Positions 11,170 to 20,859 of a stretch of DNA of 64,000 nt are shown one piece after another; position 1 is the first letter of the stretch; every line of letters starts with the position of its first letter. The translations under genes were made by a program, and so were the position numbers. The stretch comes from Telopea speciosissima (taxonomy: Eukaryota > Streptophyta > Magnoliopsida > Proteales > Proteaceae): positions 7,700,413 to 7,764,412 of the forward strand of contig NC_057923.1 of assembly GCF_018873765.1 (NCBI RefSeq). The letters are read 5' to 3'. Under the pieces are notes generated by a model, which had not been told where the DNA came from, ran no database searches, and saw only the letters and a list, made by a program, of their open reading frames with translations.

Positions 11170-11570
11170 TAGGGATGTAAATGGATAACCGAAAATTCGA
11201 ATTTGATCCGCATCTGTATTCGTTTAGAGATTTCCAGAAAAAAATCCGAATACTCATATAAAAATCTGTTTGGAAAATAAAATCGAATACTTAATAATAA
11301 AAAATTTAGTAAATAATGATCTTGAGGGTTTTTGAAGGTCAACAGGTTCTAAGAGAATCATGATCAAAGAGATGGTTGGAGAGTAAATTGTATCCGCTAT
11401 GGGGAGGAAGGTCCCGGTTAGACAAGGCAGAGATGTAAATGGATGGTCAAAAATTCGAATTCGATCTGCATCTGAATTCGTTTAGAGATATCAGTATTCG
11501 GTCAAGGGATATGTGGATCCGATCACATCTGATCCTTATTCGAGCTGAATTCGATCCATTTACATGCCTC
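11170..11570. mobile_element. Non-autonomous hAT element with internally repeated end
   Basis: The left end is TAGGGATGTAAATGGAT and the right end ATCCATTTACATGCCTC, an inverted pair with two mismatches. A perfect 8-bp target duplication, GAAATAGA, flanks it at 11162-11169 and 11571-11578. A second copy of the left-end sequence (about 60 bp beginning gatgtaaatggat) occurs inside at about 11431. The left subterminal part is therefore duplicated, separated by about 130 bp of other sequence. No transposase ORF. Confidence 0.9.
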
Positions 11571-11649
11571 GAAATAGATGATGAAGTTACTTCCAGCACC
11601 ATGTATGGTAAGCATGAAACTTTTTTGGCAATTTTTTTTGTGTGGAATT

Positions 11650-11775
11650 GGATAGCTTAAGGGGGTCGGGGAGGGGGGGGATAGAGGATGGGGACAGGCC
11701 CCAAGGTGATTTGAACTCATGACCTCTTATTTGAGGAGTTGGTCTACGGACAACTGAGCTAACCCTTTGGGGTAG
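11650..11775 (-). mobile_element. tRNA-derived SINE head
   Basis: The minus strand carries a box-A-like ttagctcagttg and a box-B-like gagttcaaatc with tRNA-like spacing. An unrelated GC-rich body (ggggcctgtcccc) follows. The T-arm stem does not pair well, so this is a SINE promoter head, not a functional tRNA. The limits are approximate. Confidence 0.55.
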
Positions 11776-11875
11776 CAACATGGATGGGTTTTTTGATTCT
11801 GCAAGGGCTGGGACAGTAAAGTCGCCCGCTCTAGTGTCTGGCATAGAAACTACTAGCAATCAAAGGGGCCAGACC

Positions 11876-14335
11876 TTTTTTTTTTTTTTTTTTTTTTTGA
11901 TGAGAAAAAGAAAAAGAAAATATATTAAGCAGAAGTGAAGGATACATGGTTCCTGGACTGACCATATTTGGCCAGATTTAGCTCTACTGTTAACCAGAAT
12001 TGATTCACTATATATTTATAAGAAATGTTAGGACCCAAGTAGTGGATATATAGTAAGTCTTTAATTAGGTACCACGTCCAGGGGGAGTGAGTTGGAGATG
12101 GAAGAACATCAGTGACCATGTGATTAGAGCACCATATTTCGTTAATCTCCAACCCCAAGTTCAAAAGCTTTTGCAAACCCCACTTTGATGCTGTAAAGGT
12201 CAATCTCCATAGGTAAAGAAACATTAGTGAAACCTGTAGCTAATGCTATAATCCGTTCATTTAACAAAAAGATATTCGACCAGCCCACAAGACTTAATCC
12301 TGGGTCCTGGAAACCTGTACAGATCAAAATAGGATATTTGAGAAAAGGTATAAAGGGGTAACAAACAATAGATTGTTGTATAATGGTAGTCTGGGTTACA
12401 CATTGGGATGAAATAGGGGAGGGGGAGGGCAAAGTGGGGATTGGTGAAAGATGGAGTTCCACAATCCAACGTTCCACTTGTTTTAGAACCCACATGGCAT
12501 CCGGATGCAGAGCCTTCATAATAACATTGTTTCTTGCAACTCAAATATAATAACAAGTGATGATAAACACCGAAAAAAACCAAGATCTGGACTTTTTATT
12601 TAAAGCAGAAGTGAAAAGACTAGAGCACAAATCACTGAAAGAAGCGAAAGAGAGGAATTCAATCCTTAGTCCCAGAGGGCCAGCCGCCCAAATATGTTTG
12701 ACTCAATCGCAAGATAGGAAAAGGTGCCAAATGGATTCAACACAATTTTCATAAAAACCATAGGTAGGGTCGATCTGAATCCATTTGGAAATAGTTGCTT
12801 TGACGGGGATACTTGCATTTAGCAAATGCCAGAAAAAGGATTTAAACTTGGGAAGAATCTTAAGCTTCCAAAAAAAATTCCACCAAGCGGGCAATAAATT
12901 CAAAGAAGATTGAGACCTAGTTAACACAGATCTGGCTGCGATTTTGGTTTTAAACTTCCCATCTTTGGATGGAGTGAAAACCCAAAAATCATCAGAACTA
13001 TTAACAGTAAAATTAAGTAATTGGGCAGAGATAGAGGCAGGGAGTTTAGATAAAACATGAGTATGAAACCCCGAATTTGCAAAAGTTAACTCAGCAATAG
13101 GTATCTCTTTTTCATGGATAGTAGGGGAGGCAAAAGCATAATTGAGTAAACTTAAAGGCTGAGAAGTTAACCAAAGTTCAGTCCAAAAAAATGTGGAGGT
13201 ACCGTTTCCCACTCTTCTGAATACTAACTTTTCCAAGGAGGGAATAATTCGGGCAATACTATTCCAAATCCTAGAACTCCTTTTTAACCTGGTGCAAGGA
13301 TCAAAAAAAGAAAGTTTAGGAAAATATTTGGCACGAAGAACCCGGGCCCATAGGGAACTGGGTTCAGAAATCATGCGCCACCCAAGTTTCATTAGAAGGG
13401 CCGTATTATGATGTTCCGCTTTACGAAACCCCAAACCACCTTGAGATTTAGGATGACACAGTTTATTCCAAGCAATCAAAGAACGGGTGTTGGAGGCCTC
13501 CGACTTTCCTAACCAAAACTTAAGACAGATTGAATCGATTTTGTTGCAAATCTGGCGTGATAACCAAAAACTCATCAAAAAGCCTAGGTGGAAGCCAAAA
13601 CCAATTGAACCAGTACACCACGCCCTGCAAAAGAAAGAAAATTGGTTTTCCAGGTCGCCAGTTTCTTTTGCATGCGGGAAATGATTCCACTAAACTCCTT
13701 GACCCTCGATCTGCAAGGAAATAGGTTAGTACCCAGATATGCAACATTATTGGGCATTTTGCGAATACCCAGAATATTGGATAGAGCTCTTCGCTCATCC
13801 AAAGGCACCTTTCAGCTAAAATGTACTCCACTTTTGGAGAAATTGATCTCTTGGCCTGATGGGTCAGAGAAAAGTTCAAGGATGGCCTTGACAGCCAAAA
13901 GATCTTCCTGTGTGGCTCGACAAAATATGAGAATGTCATCAGCAAATAATAAATGTGAAATCTCAGGGGCCGTTCTGGAGATCTTAATGCCTTTAAACAA
14001 ATTTAAATCCCTGTAAACTGTGAAAAACCTTGATAAGACCTCCATAGCCACAATAAAGAGGTAAGGGCTGAGTGGGCACCCTTGTCGAATGCCCCTAGAA
14101 GCATGAAAGAGACCAAAAGAGCTGCCATCCAATTTAATAGAAAAAGTAGAAGAAATGAGGGAGTGGATAAAACGATGCCATTGATCCCCAAAGCCCAAGA
14201 ACTGAAAAAGAGACAGAATAAGGCCCCATTCGAGTCTATCATAAGCTTTGGACATATCAATTTTTAGGGCCACATAACCGGTCTTGCCACGCGTGTGTTT
14301 AAAAAAATGAAAAATTTCATGAGCTATGAAATGGA
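11876..14335 (-). mobile_element. L1-type LINE, 5'-truncated
   Basis: On the minus strand the order is that of plant L1 ORF2. The RT begins near 14330 (HEIFHFFKHT), then has a KIDMSKAYDRLEW block, RGIRQGCPLSPYLF and HLLFADDILIF (14273-13812). A zinc-binding RT-associated region follows (13578-12703, WWNFFWKLKILPKFKSFFWH), then a degenerate RNase H-like region near 12200-11930 (ASKWGLQKLLNLGLE). The tail is a 23-bp A run on the minus strand (11876-11898). The 5' half, including endonuclease and ORF1, is absent. Frames are interrupted between the pieces, so the copy is inactive. No clear TSD was found. Confidence 0.9.
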
Positions 14336-15045
14336 ATTATGTGTCCGTCAAACTCGAAGTTTAATTAATTAAATTAAATTCATTATTTCAAGCATGATAT
14401 ATTATTAATAGGCTATGGTTGTCCTTATTTTTCTTCCTACACCGTTTTCAATTAGAGATAGGGTTGAACATCTTATTCATACTGTCGTGACATCATGTGC
14501 TTCTAGGAATGGTGATTCTAGGGTACAAATGTGGGTCAACATATGGTAAATGCATTGAATTGAATCACATGAGAGTCTCGCATGTATTACTATTAGCAGT
14601 TGAGGAACAAGATTCTATATTATAGAATTCGGTTGGCCCCTTTAATCAGAGAGGCCCTTTTTGTTAATAACACCTCATGGGTTTTGGCGCACCAATGGTT
14701 GATGTCCCTCGAACTACATATCGGTGTATTGGATTCGTGGTGTCGTATCATGAATGAAAGTGATATTCAACACAGAATCCATTGTCCTTAATTGGGGAAT
14801 ATCGAGGAGAGAGAGTGTCTGTGTATGATTGAGCATAAATCTGGATCCAGTGCAATATTTTGTTAAATGTTTACAAATTTATTGTCTTATATTATTTTAT
14901 TAATATTATTATTTAAAATTTTTTTTCAAAATAATTTTGAGTCTGATCACAATCATAGAATTTCGATATGAATATGTACAATGAACTAGGTTTTGATAGT
15001 AATTGAATTACATACCCTAGTTCACTATGTGATATTGTTTGCTTA
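14336..15045. other. No gene recognised
   Basis: AT-rich spacer between two L1 fragments. Only short ORFs are present, with no repeat structure that I could define. Confidence 0.4.
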
Positions 15046-15470
15046 GCGATTTCAAATCCATTGCATTTCGACGATGTTCTTGTAGGTGAAGCTTTGGCGA
15101 TCCGTGAAGGTTTGTTGGAGGCCATCTCAGAGGGAGCCTGTTCACTCATTGTGGAGAGTGATAACCTTGAGGTTATCTCATATTTACTAGATCCATCAAA
15201 GGAACCAACATTAGCTGTGTACTCAATTATTGTTGATATTAGACACCTCTCGTCTTATTTGGATGTTTGTACTTTTTCTTATGTTTCAAGGACTGCAAAC
15301 TCAGTAGCAGATTGCCTTGCCAGGAGGGTCCTATACATTTCAGAAAGGATTTTTTGGCCCAATTCCGATCCCTATTTATCTGAAGGCTATGTTTCAGAAT
15401 TCAGGAGTGTTTTCTGATCTATGCAATAGAATTTCGTCCTACCAAAAATAAATAAATAAATAAACTCCCC
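15046..15470 (+). mobile_element. L1 3' end fragment with RNase H domain
   Basis: The plus-strand ORF to 15417 encodes the plant LINE RNase H-like domain: the block GEALAIREGLLEA, then ...LIVESDN.EVI and, near the end, YVSRTANSVADCLAR. The stop is followed by a short 3' tail and a (TAAA)n run near 15447-15466. Everything upstream is missing, so this is a strongly 5'-truncated insertion. Confidence 0.85.
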
Positions 15471-15699
15471 TTCTCTTTTCTATTGAAATGGAAAAAAAAA
15501 TTATGGATTTTTATTCAATCACAGAATCTAAGATTCTCGGCAAGTTGGAATCAGTAACTATTGTATTTATATTGTACTACGAATTTATAAAGGATTCTTA
15601 GATTTTGATCTCCATTTGTGTTTCCTTAATAACATAAGCAAATTGTATTTCCTTAAAAAAATAAGCAAATTATATTTCTTTAAAAACATAAGAAAATTA
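15471..15699. other. AT-rich spacer, no gene
   Basis: Short ORFs only. There is a twice-repeated motif around cataagcaaatt, ending before the SINE-like segment. Confidence 0.4.
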
Positions 15700-15870
15700 C
15701 CAACAGCTGCCTAGTGCAGTTGGTGAACCGTGGTGCACTTCATGCCCATGCTCACCAGGAGGTCTCAAGTTCGAGTCTCATGGCTTGTACCTTAACCCCT
15801 CCCTATTCCCCCCTAAAAAGTTATATGCGCTCCTGATTCCAAAAATGAAACATAAAAACCCTAGAATAGA
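15700..15870 (+). mobile_element. SINE-like element (tRNA-derived)
   Basis: Box-A-like tagtgcagttggtga and box-B-like agttcgagtctc lie about 50 bp apart, followed by a pyrimidine-rich body. I could not confirm target duplications, so the boundaries are approximate. Confidence 0.5.
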
Positions 15871-16303
15871 AATCAGGTATCTTATCTATATATTAAATAT
15901 TAATTAGTGTGATTAAATTTTTATTGAATTCATATGAATATATTATATTGAAATATAAAATATAAATTATGATATAATACAACCTGTGTTGTTCAGAGTA
16001 GAATGGATTGAATTGATCAAATTTCTTTTTTGTTCTACCTCTTCTCTTCCTAGTAACAACCTTGGAATAAAAAATTGCCTTACGAGATGGACACAAGGTA
16101 AGATTGGGATTTGGAATCCCAATTACACACAAATTTGACAATCATTTCTGCTTCTCCTTTCTGGCTAGCTTTCGGGTCTCAACTTGTTTTTGCATAATCA
16201 TACACTGAAGAATAACATTTCCTTTTTACTAATTTCTTATTGAGCTTATTAAGCTTAAGTAGAAGAAAAACCCAATACAAAATAATACAGAAAATCATGT
16301 AAG

Positions 16304-16439
16304 ACTTCTTGTTGCTCTGTTTTTGTGTGAGAAACTGGGTTGAGAGAGAGAGAGTTCTTGTTGCTCTGTTTTGTGTGTGAAACTGGGCTGATAGAGAGAG
16401 AGAGACTTCTTGTTGCTCTGTTTTTGTGTGTGAAACTGG

Positions 16440-16470
<31 letters not shown>
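16304..16470. repeat. Three tandem units of about 52 bp ending in (GA)n
   Basis: Each unit has cttgttgctctgttttgtg and gaaactgggctga and finishes in a GA run. The runs lengthen from the first to the last unit (about 5 to about 14 GA). It lies 190 bp beyond the 3' end of the pectate lyase gene. Confidence 0.85.
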
Positions 16471-16475
<5 letters not shown>

Positions 16476-16657
16476 ATAGAGAAGAAAGTAATAGTAATAT
16501 AAATCAATAAATTGAATCAGTAAATGCGAATGAACAATTGCTTTCAATTTTTCCTTTTAATTGCTTTTTTGAGCATGAAACGAAAGCCAAAGAGGAACAA
16601 CAAACACAATAAGAACAAGAAAATTAAGATTTAACTTAATACAGCCTCTGAAGCCGT

Positions 16658-18057
16658 TTAGCAAGGCTTGCCGATCTCGCAGTTGAGTGCACCAGCGAAA
16701 CGAGTAAGTCTACTAACAAAGGTACCAGGCTTATATGAGATCATATCCTTCTTTGAGAATGGCCTATTCTTAAATGGACTACCTGATTGCCTGAAAAAAG
16801 CACCGTTCTCCAACAAATCTCCTTCAGATCTCCATACCCATTCCTTCCATACTTCCTCAGGTGAGTAATCCCTCTTTGTAACTTCTTTCGCCGCCAATGT
16901 TGGTGGTGCAACGAAACGGTTACCTTGACTAACAATTGTTGGGTGCATACTACCACCAATAGCATACATTAACCAATGTGTATAATCATTGTTCACAACA
17001 TGAAAGAATCCCCATCTGCATCTTGGCATCCTCTGTACCAATCCTCTTCCAAAATGGTTGAATGCTACAGTAATTTGCATCTTCTCATCAGCAGAGTAAC
17101 CATCGCTTGCTCCGAAAAGCATAACCTCGTTGTGATGAGTGAAGTGATTGTTAGAAAGGGTAATTGCAGTAGAACCCATAATTGCATCAATTAATCCATC
17201 TTTGCAACGAGACATCGACATGTGATCTACCCAGATATTGGTAGAACCGAAAATTGAAACACCATCGCCATCACTGGCGGTGCGAAGCCCGTAATGGTCG
17301 ACGGAATCACGAATCATACCACCATTGCCGGAAACAATATCGTGGACATGGAGATTTGTAATGATGACATTATCGACATACTGGATTGTAATGCCGGCAC
17401 CATAAGCGATATGGACATTAGCACCACGACCATCGATGGTTTTGTTGCAAGAAACCATGAGTTCTTGGTTGAGACGGATGATCATGTCCTTAGCGAAGTA
17501 GATCCAAAGGGGTTCTTTTTGGATGACACCGTAACGAAGGGTTCCAGGTTTGGGATTCACCATATCGTTGTCGGATGCATCGGTGACAACGTAGTATTTA
17601 CCTTTCTTTCCACCTCTGGTCTTCCTGCCGAACCCTAACACACACTTGGCATAGCTCTTACGCTTCTTGTGCCAGTCAGGTTTGCACCTCCAACACCTAT
17701 CGATTGGGTTGGTTGCCAAGCATGGTCCTACGTATTTCCGCAGTGACCTTCTAGTGGTGTTGAGATGGACTTGATCGTCCGCCTTTAATACCCTGCATTT
17801 ATATTATTTGTTAATGAAAAAATAGCTACGAAACATGAAATTTATGATGTTCACCAAAAGAAAAATACTCACTTGTCTACTTTGGCCATGAAATTTTTGG
17901 TGACTGTCTCGGGATGAGGTTCATAGTTGGCAATGGTGCGCATCTCGGCTACTTTGGCACGATGTTGCCACACGGCATCCATTTCAGCAATGTGGGCTTT
18001 CACAACATATGTGAAGAAAAAGAAGGCAAATAAGATGATGGCCTTCACTGATTCCAT
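16658..18057 (-). CDS. Pectate lyase (polysaccharide lyase family 1), secreted
   Basis: Two exons, 18057-17873 and 17792-16658, are joined across an 80-bp GT-AG intron and give 439 aa. Residues 1-21 form a hydrophobic signal peptide, so the enzyme should act in the cell wall. It cleaves de-esterified homogalacturonan by calcium-dependent beta-elimination. Residues ~27-60 fit the pectate-lyase N-terminal region found in the pollen LAT56/LAT59 and Amb a 1-like group. The catalytic beta-helix follows, with an acidic cluster around ASDGDGV (~235-239), WVDH (~249-252), CKDGLIDA (~258-265) and RMPRCR plus [10 protein letters not shown] (~316-335). The length suits plant family members and all motifs look intact. 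The start was chosen because the signal peptide follows directly and exon phases agree. Assignment to the pollen-type subgroup is an inference from the N-terminal domain. Confidence 0.95.
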
Positions 18058-18490
18058 TTCTTCTCTCTCTGTCTCTTTTTCCTTCTAAATGAAGGGTTTT
18101 TATTTCTAGGATAAAAGGAGACAGAGGTGGTGGTGGTGGTGGTGGTGGTAGTGGTGGTATTGGAAGGAAGATGGCTAAGGTCTTAAACGCTTTAGATCAG
18201 TGAGATTGATAAATTCACCGAGAAAGAATAGACCAAATAGCCAAAAACCAACCAATGTTACCCACAAAAACACCTTATAATGCAGAACTCATTCTGCTTA
18301 TTTGGCTCCGTTTGAATGGGCATGAAATTTAACTATGATCCATCTCTTTATATACTGAAGGAGAAAGCTAAAACCAGGTAGAGAAAACGGTAGGGGTGAG
18401 ATGTTTAAGGCGATATGTGAGGTTTTCCACTAATTTTGAGATGGTAGTAATTGGTCTCGTCCATTGTTTTGTGTTTTCTGTTGTTTTTTT
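18058..18490. other. Upstream region of the pectate lyase gene
   Basis: Holds the 5' flank of the minus-strand gene, including a pyrimidine-rich leader when read on the gene strand. A (GGT)n microsatellite lies at about 18125-18160. I could not single out a TATA box with confidence. Confidence 0.5.
18125..18160. repeat. (GGT)n microsatellite
   Basis: Roughly twelve ggt units with one gta interruption, about 70-100 bp upstream of the pectate lyase start. Confidence 0.9.
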
Positions 18491-18491
18491 T

Positions 18492-19533
18492 ATAGGGAAA
18501 ATTACATTGCCATTTCTTAAGGTTTATATAAAATACAGAACGAACCCCTGTGTTTCTAAAATATACAACCAGACCTTCTAAGTGGACGGTGGGCGAACGG
18601 TGTTAAATAATATATATTAAATATCAATTTTACCCTTCAATTAGAATAATCTTATTCTAATTTTTTATTTTTCTAACAAAAAAAAATGAGACCCACCACT
18701 TTGTTCTTCTTCAACCACCAGCCCACCACCGCTGCAACCTTCGTCCCACTCCACCAGATTCTCTTTTTCCTTCGATCCCTTCCACTTATTAGGTTATCAA
18801 ATCAAACCTAATAAGCAAAGCAAAGCTAAAGAAATCATTGATTCCATCGTCTAATGAGAGTAGATAGTAGAATATACTAAAACCTGCTCCGTCTTTAATT
18901 AGAGACTTTTCAAAAAAGTCGTCTCTTTCACTTACTCAACCCCTCGTTGTTCACTGCTCGCCGACGGAGAGTTGCCGTCTCACGTCACGGCCGACAAAAA
19001 CCGAAGAAGAAGAGAATAAAACCCAGTCCTTAAAAACCGCACAAAGGGATCTTTTTCATTCATTTGAGCTCTTACTTAATATGGGGAACTGTTATGCTTG
19101 CTTGGGAGTAGTGAACGCAGAAAACCAGAACACATCAAAGAAGAAGAAGCGAAGGAAGAAGGGACGCAGAGAACAAAGACCCAATCCTTATGCTCAAGAC
19201 CCAAGGTCTCCGGCGCCGATTGGAGTCCTTAAAGACGTTGCAGAGAAGAAGAAGAAGAAGAAGAAGGAGGAGGGGGGATGGCGGGACCCATTAAGTTTGT
19301 TTCAATACTAAATTTAGTAAGAAGAAAAAAATTGAGAATTAGGGGTATATTAATCATTTTAAATCATGAATTACCAACACAATACCACCTAACGAGAATG
19401 ATATAACAGAGTGGGGTTGTTAGTAACAATTAACCAAACCTTAAGGGGTGTGGTTGTATAATTTAAAAACACATGGGATCATTCTGTATTTAATACAAAT
19501 CTCAGGGGGTGATAATGTAATTTTTTTTTTTTC
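18492..19533. mobile_element. Long-TIR DNA element carrying a kinase gene fragment (Pack-MULE-like)
   Basis: The first ~85 bp and the last ~85 bp are imperfect inverted repeats. The left has aattacattgcca, aaatacagaacga, ccctgtgttt and atatacaacca in order; the right, read on the minus strand, has the same blocks with about 75% identity. Long TIRs and captured host sequence fit a Mutator-like element, but I could not find a clean 9-bp target duplication, and the right terminus has an expanded T run. The interior holds a 5' leader and start of a calcium-dependent protein kinase gene (19081-19311). No transposase is encoded. Confidence 0.7.
19081..19311 (+). pseudogene. Captured N-terminal fragment of a CPK10/CPK30-type calcium-dependent protein kinase
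   Basis: The ORF starts MGNCYACLG, a myristoylation/palmitoylation-type start. It continues through a basic K/R-rich stretch, then RPNPYAQDPRSPAPIGVLKDV at about residues 33-53. This order matches the variable N-terminal domain of group III plant CDPKs of the CPK10/CPK30 type (recalled, not searched). It breaks off just before the kinase domain would start and runs into a low-complexity K-rich tail and a stop at 19309-19311. About 190 bp upstream look like a captured 5' leader. No kinase or EF-hand domain follows, so no calcium-dependent kinase can be made. Whether the short peptide is expressed is unknown. Confidence 0.72.
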
Positions 19534-19589
19534 TATGATCATAAAATTGATTCATTCATTTTAGCCGTTAAAAGAGGGGTTGACCTAAC

Positions 19590-19899
19590 CGTGGTGGGAG
19601 CTGAAGGATTCAGTCCAGCAAAAATTGGGGGGTTTTGGTCATAGGGGGTTCTGCCTATGAAATGATCCAAACACCCCTGTTTTTGCTGACTTCGGTTCCT
19701 CTGCACGTACCAACAGGTGAATGTACATGTGAGAGCCAATCAAATTTTAATTTTGTTTCCATAAAAACCCCTTCTCCCCTTGTAAATGGTAAAAATAGGA
19801 TAGGTAGTGGTTGGCTCTCACATGGACGTTCACCTATTGATACGTGCAGATGATCCATTCTCGTTTTTTACTAGGCTAGATCCTTCAGCTCCCACCACG
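19590..19899. mobile_element. Foldback MITE
   Basis: The outer arms cgtggtgggagctgaaggat and atccttcagctcccaccacg are inverted copies. Inner arms also pair, for example gaatgtacatgtgagagcca against tggctctcacatggacgttc, so most of the 310 bp can fold on itself. No target duplication was clear. Confidence 0.75.
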
Positions 19900-20135
19900 A
19901 CTGGAAGAGAGAGGAATAAAAAACATTCTACACCGAATACCTATTTGATAAGGTCAAAATGTTAACTTTAGTTCAATCCATTTGATTCTGTAAAATACCT
20001 CCACGATCAGTCCACTACTACTACTAAGGTCAGGGATGGAAAAACACATACCTCTCTCCGATTTCTTTTTTCCAAGTACTCATCGACGTTGCAAATCAAC
20101 CGGCGGATTCCTCTCTCTCAACCTCATTCTCTCTA

Positions 20136-20553
20136 TGGGTGTTAATTTAGAACTGGAAACCGAAATTTAAACCGTTCAAAATCGAGCAAAAGTAAATCGG
20201 TTTGGTTTTTATTTCAAAAGTTGGAAGAAAAAAAAAAATTCCCGATTAAATTCGGTTTCATGACTAAAACCGTTGAATCAAGCCGAATTACTTATTTTCT
20301 ATTCCTTTTTAATGTTTGGAAATTTGGTGGATTCCAACCCTAACAAATAAGAGTTTTTTTAAGTTGGTTTGAAGAGGTAAAAAGTTAGCCCAAAAACCTA
20401 GATTAAGACCTAAACTGAATAAAAAACCAAATTTGAAACTAAAATTGCTCGATTTGGTTTTGGTTTTAAAATGTGTTTCTATTCTCTGTTCGGTTTTGGT
20501 TTCTACTTTTTGCATGTTGAACCGAATCGAAATCCAACCGATTAACACCCTTA
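20136..20553. mobile_element. hAT-like non-autonomous element (degenerate)
   Basis: The ends pair as gggtgttaat at the left and attaacaccc at the right. The inner sequence is rich in ccgaa/ttcgg motifs in both orientations, like the two hAT elements at 5338 and 11170. No perfect 8-bp duplication was found, so the call rests on the ends and layout. Confidence 0.55.
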
Positions 20554-20859
20554 AATTTCCCCCTATGGCTTCAACTACGGCTGCCGACGACATCCTCTCT
20601 CTCTGTGTGTGTGTGTGTGTGTGAATATCCGGCCCAACCAGATCTAGTGGACCAGTCTTGTATAGGATTTAGAGATCAATCTTTCCGTTTGAAAAGGTTT
20701 TACTTTGCATCATAGTAGACAAATTTCATGCATGCAAGTTCGAGTTTCTCTTCACGATCCATTGGTTTATTCATTAATAGATCAACCTCTCCTCGTGATC
20801 AGGTCATGAGGAAGCAAAGTAATCCTTTATCTGCTCCATCGTCTCCAAGGAGGACACCT

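Noticed and set aside
11690-11770. tRNA-like segment on the minus strand with box A and box B
   Set aside because: The T-arm and acceptor stems do not pair and the segment continues into a SINE-like body, so it is not called a tRNA gene.
18482-19545. 9-bp target duplication around the CPK-carrying element
   Set aside because: The flanking bases do not match at either side; the T run at the right end blurs the border.
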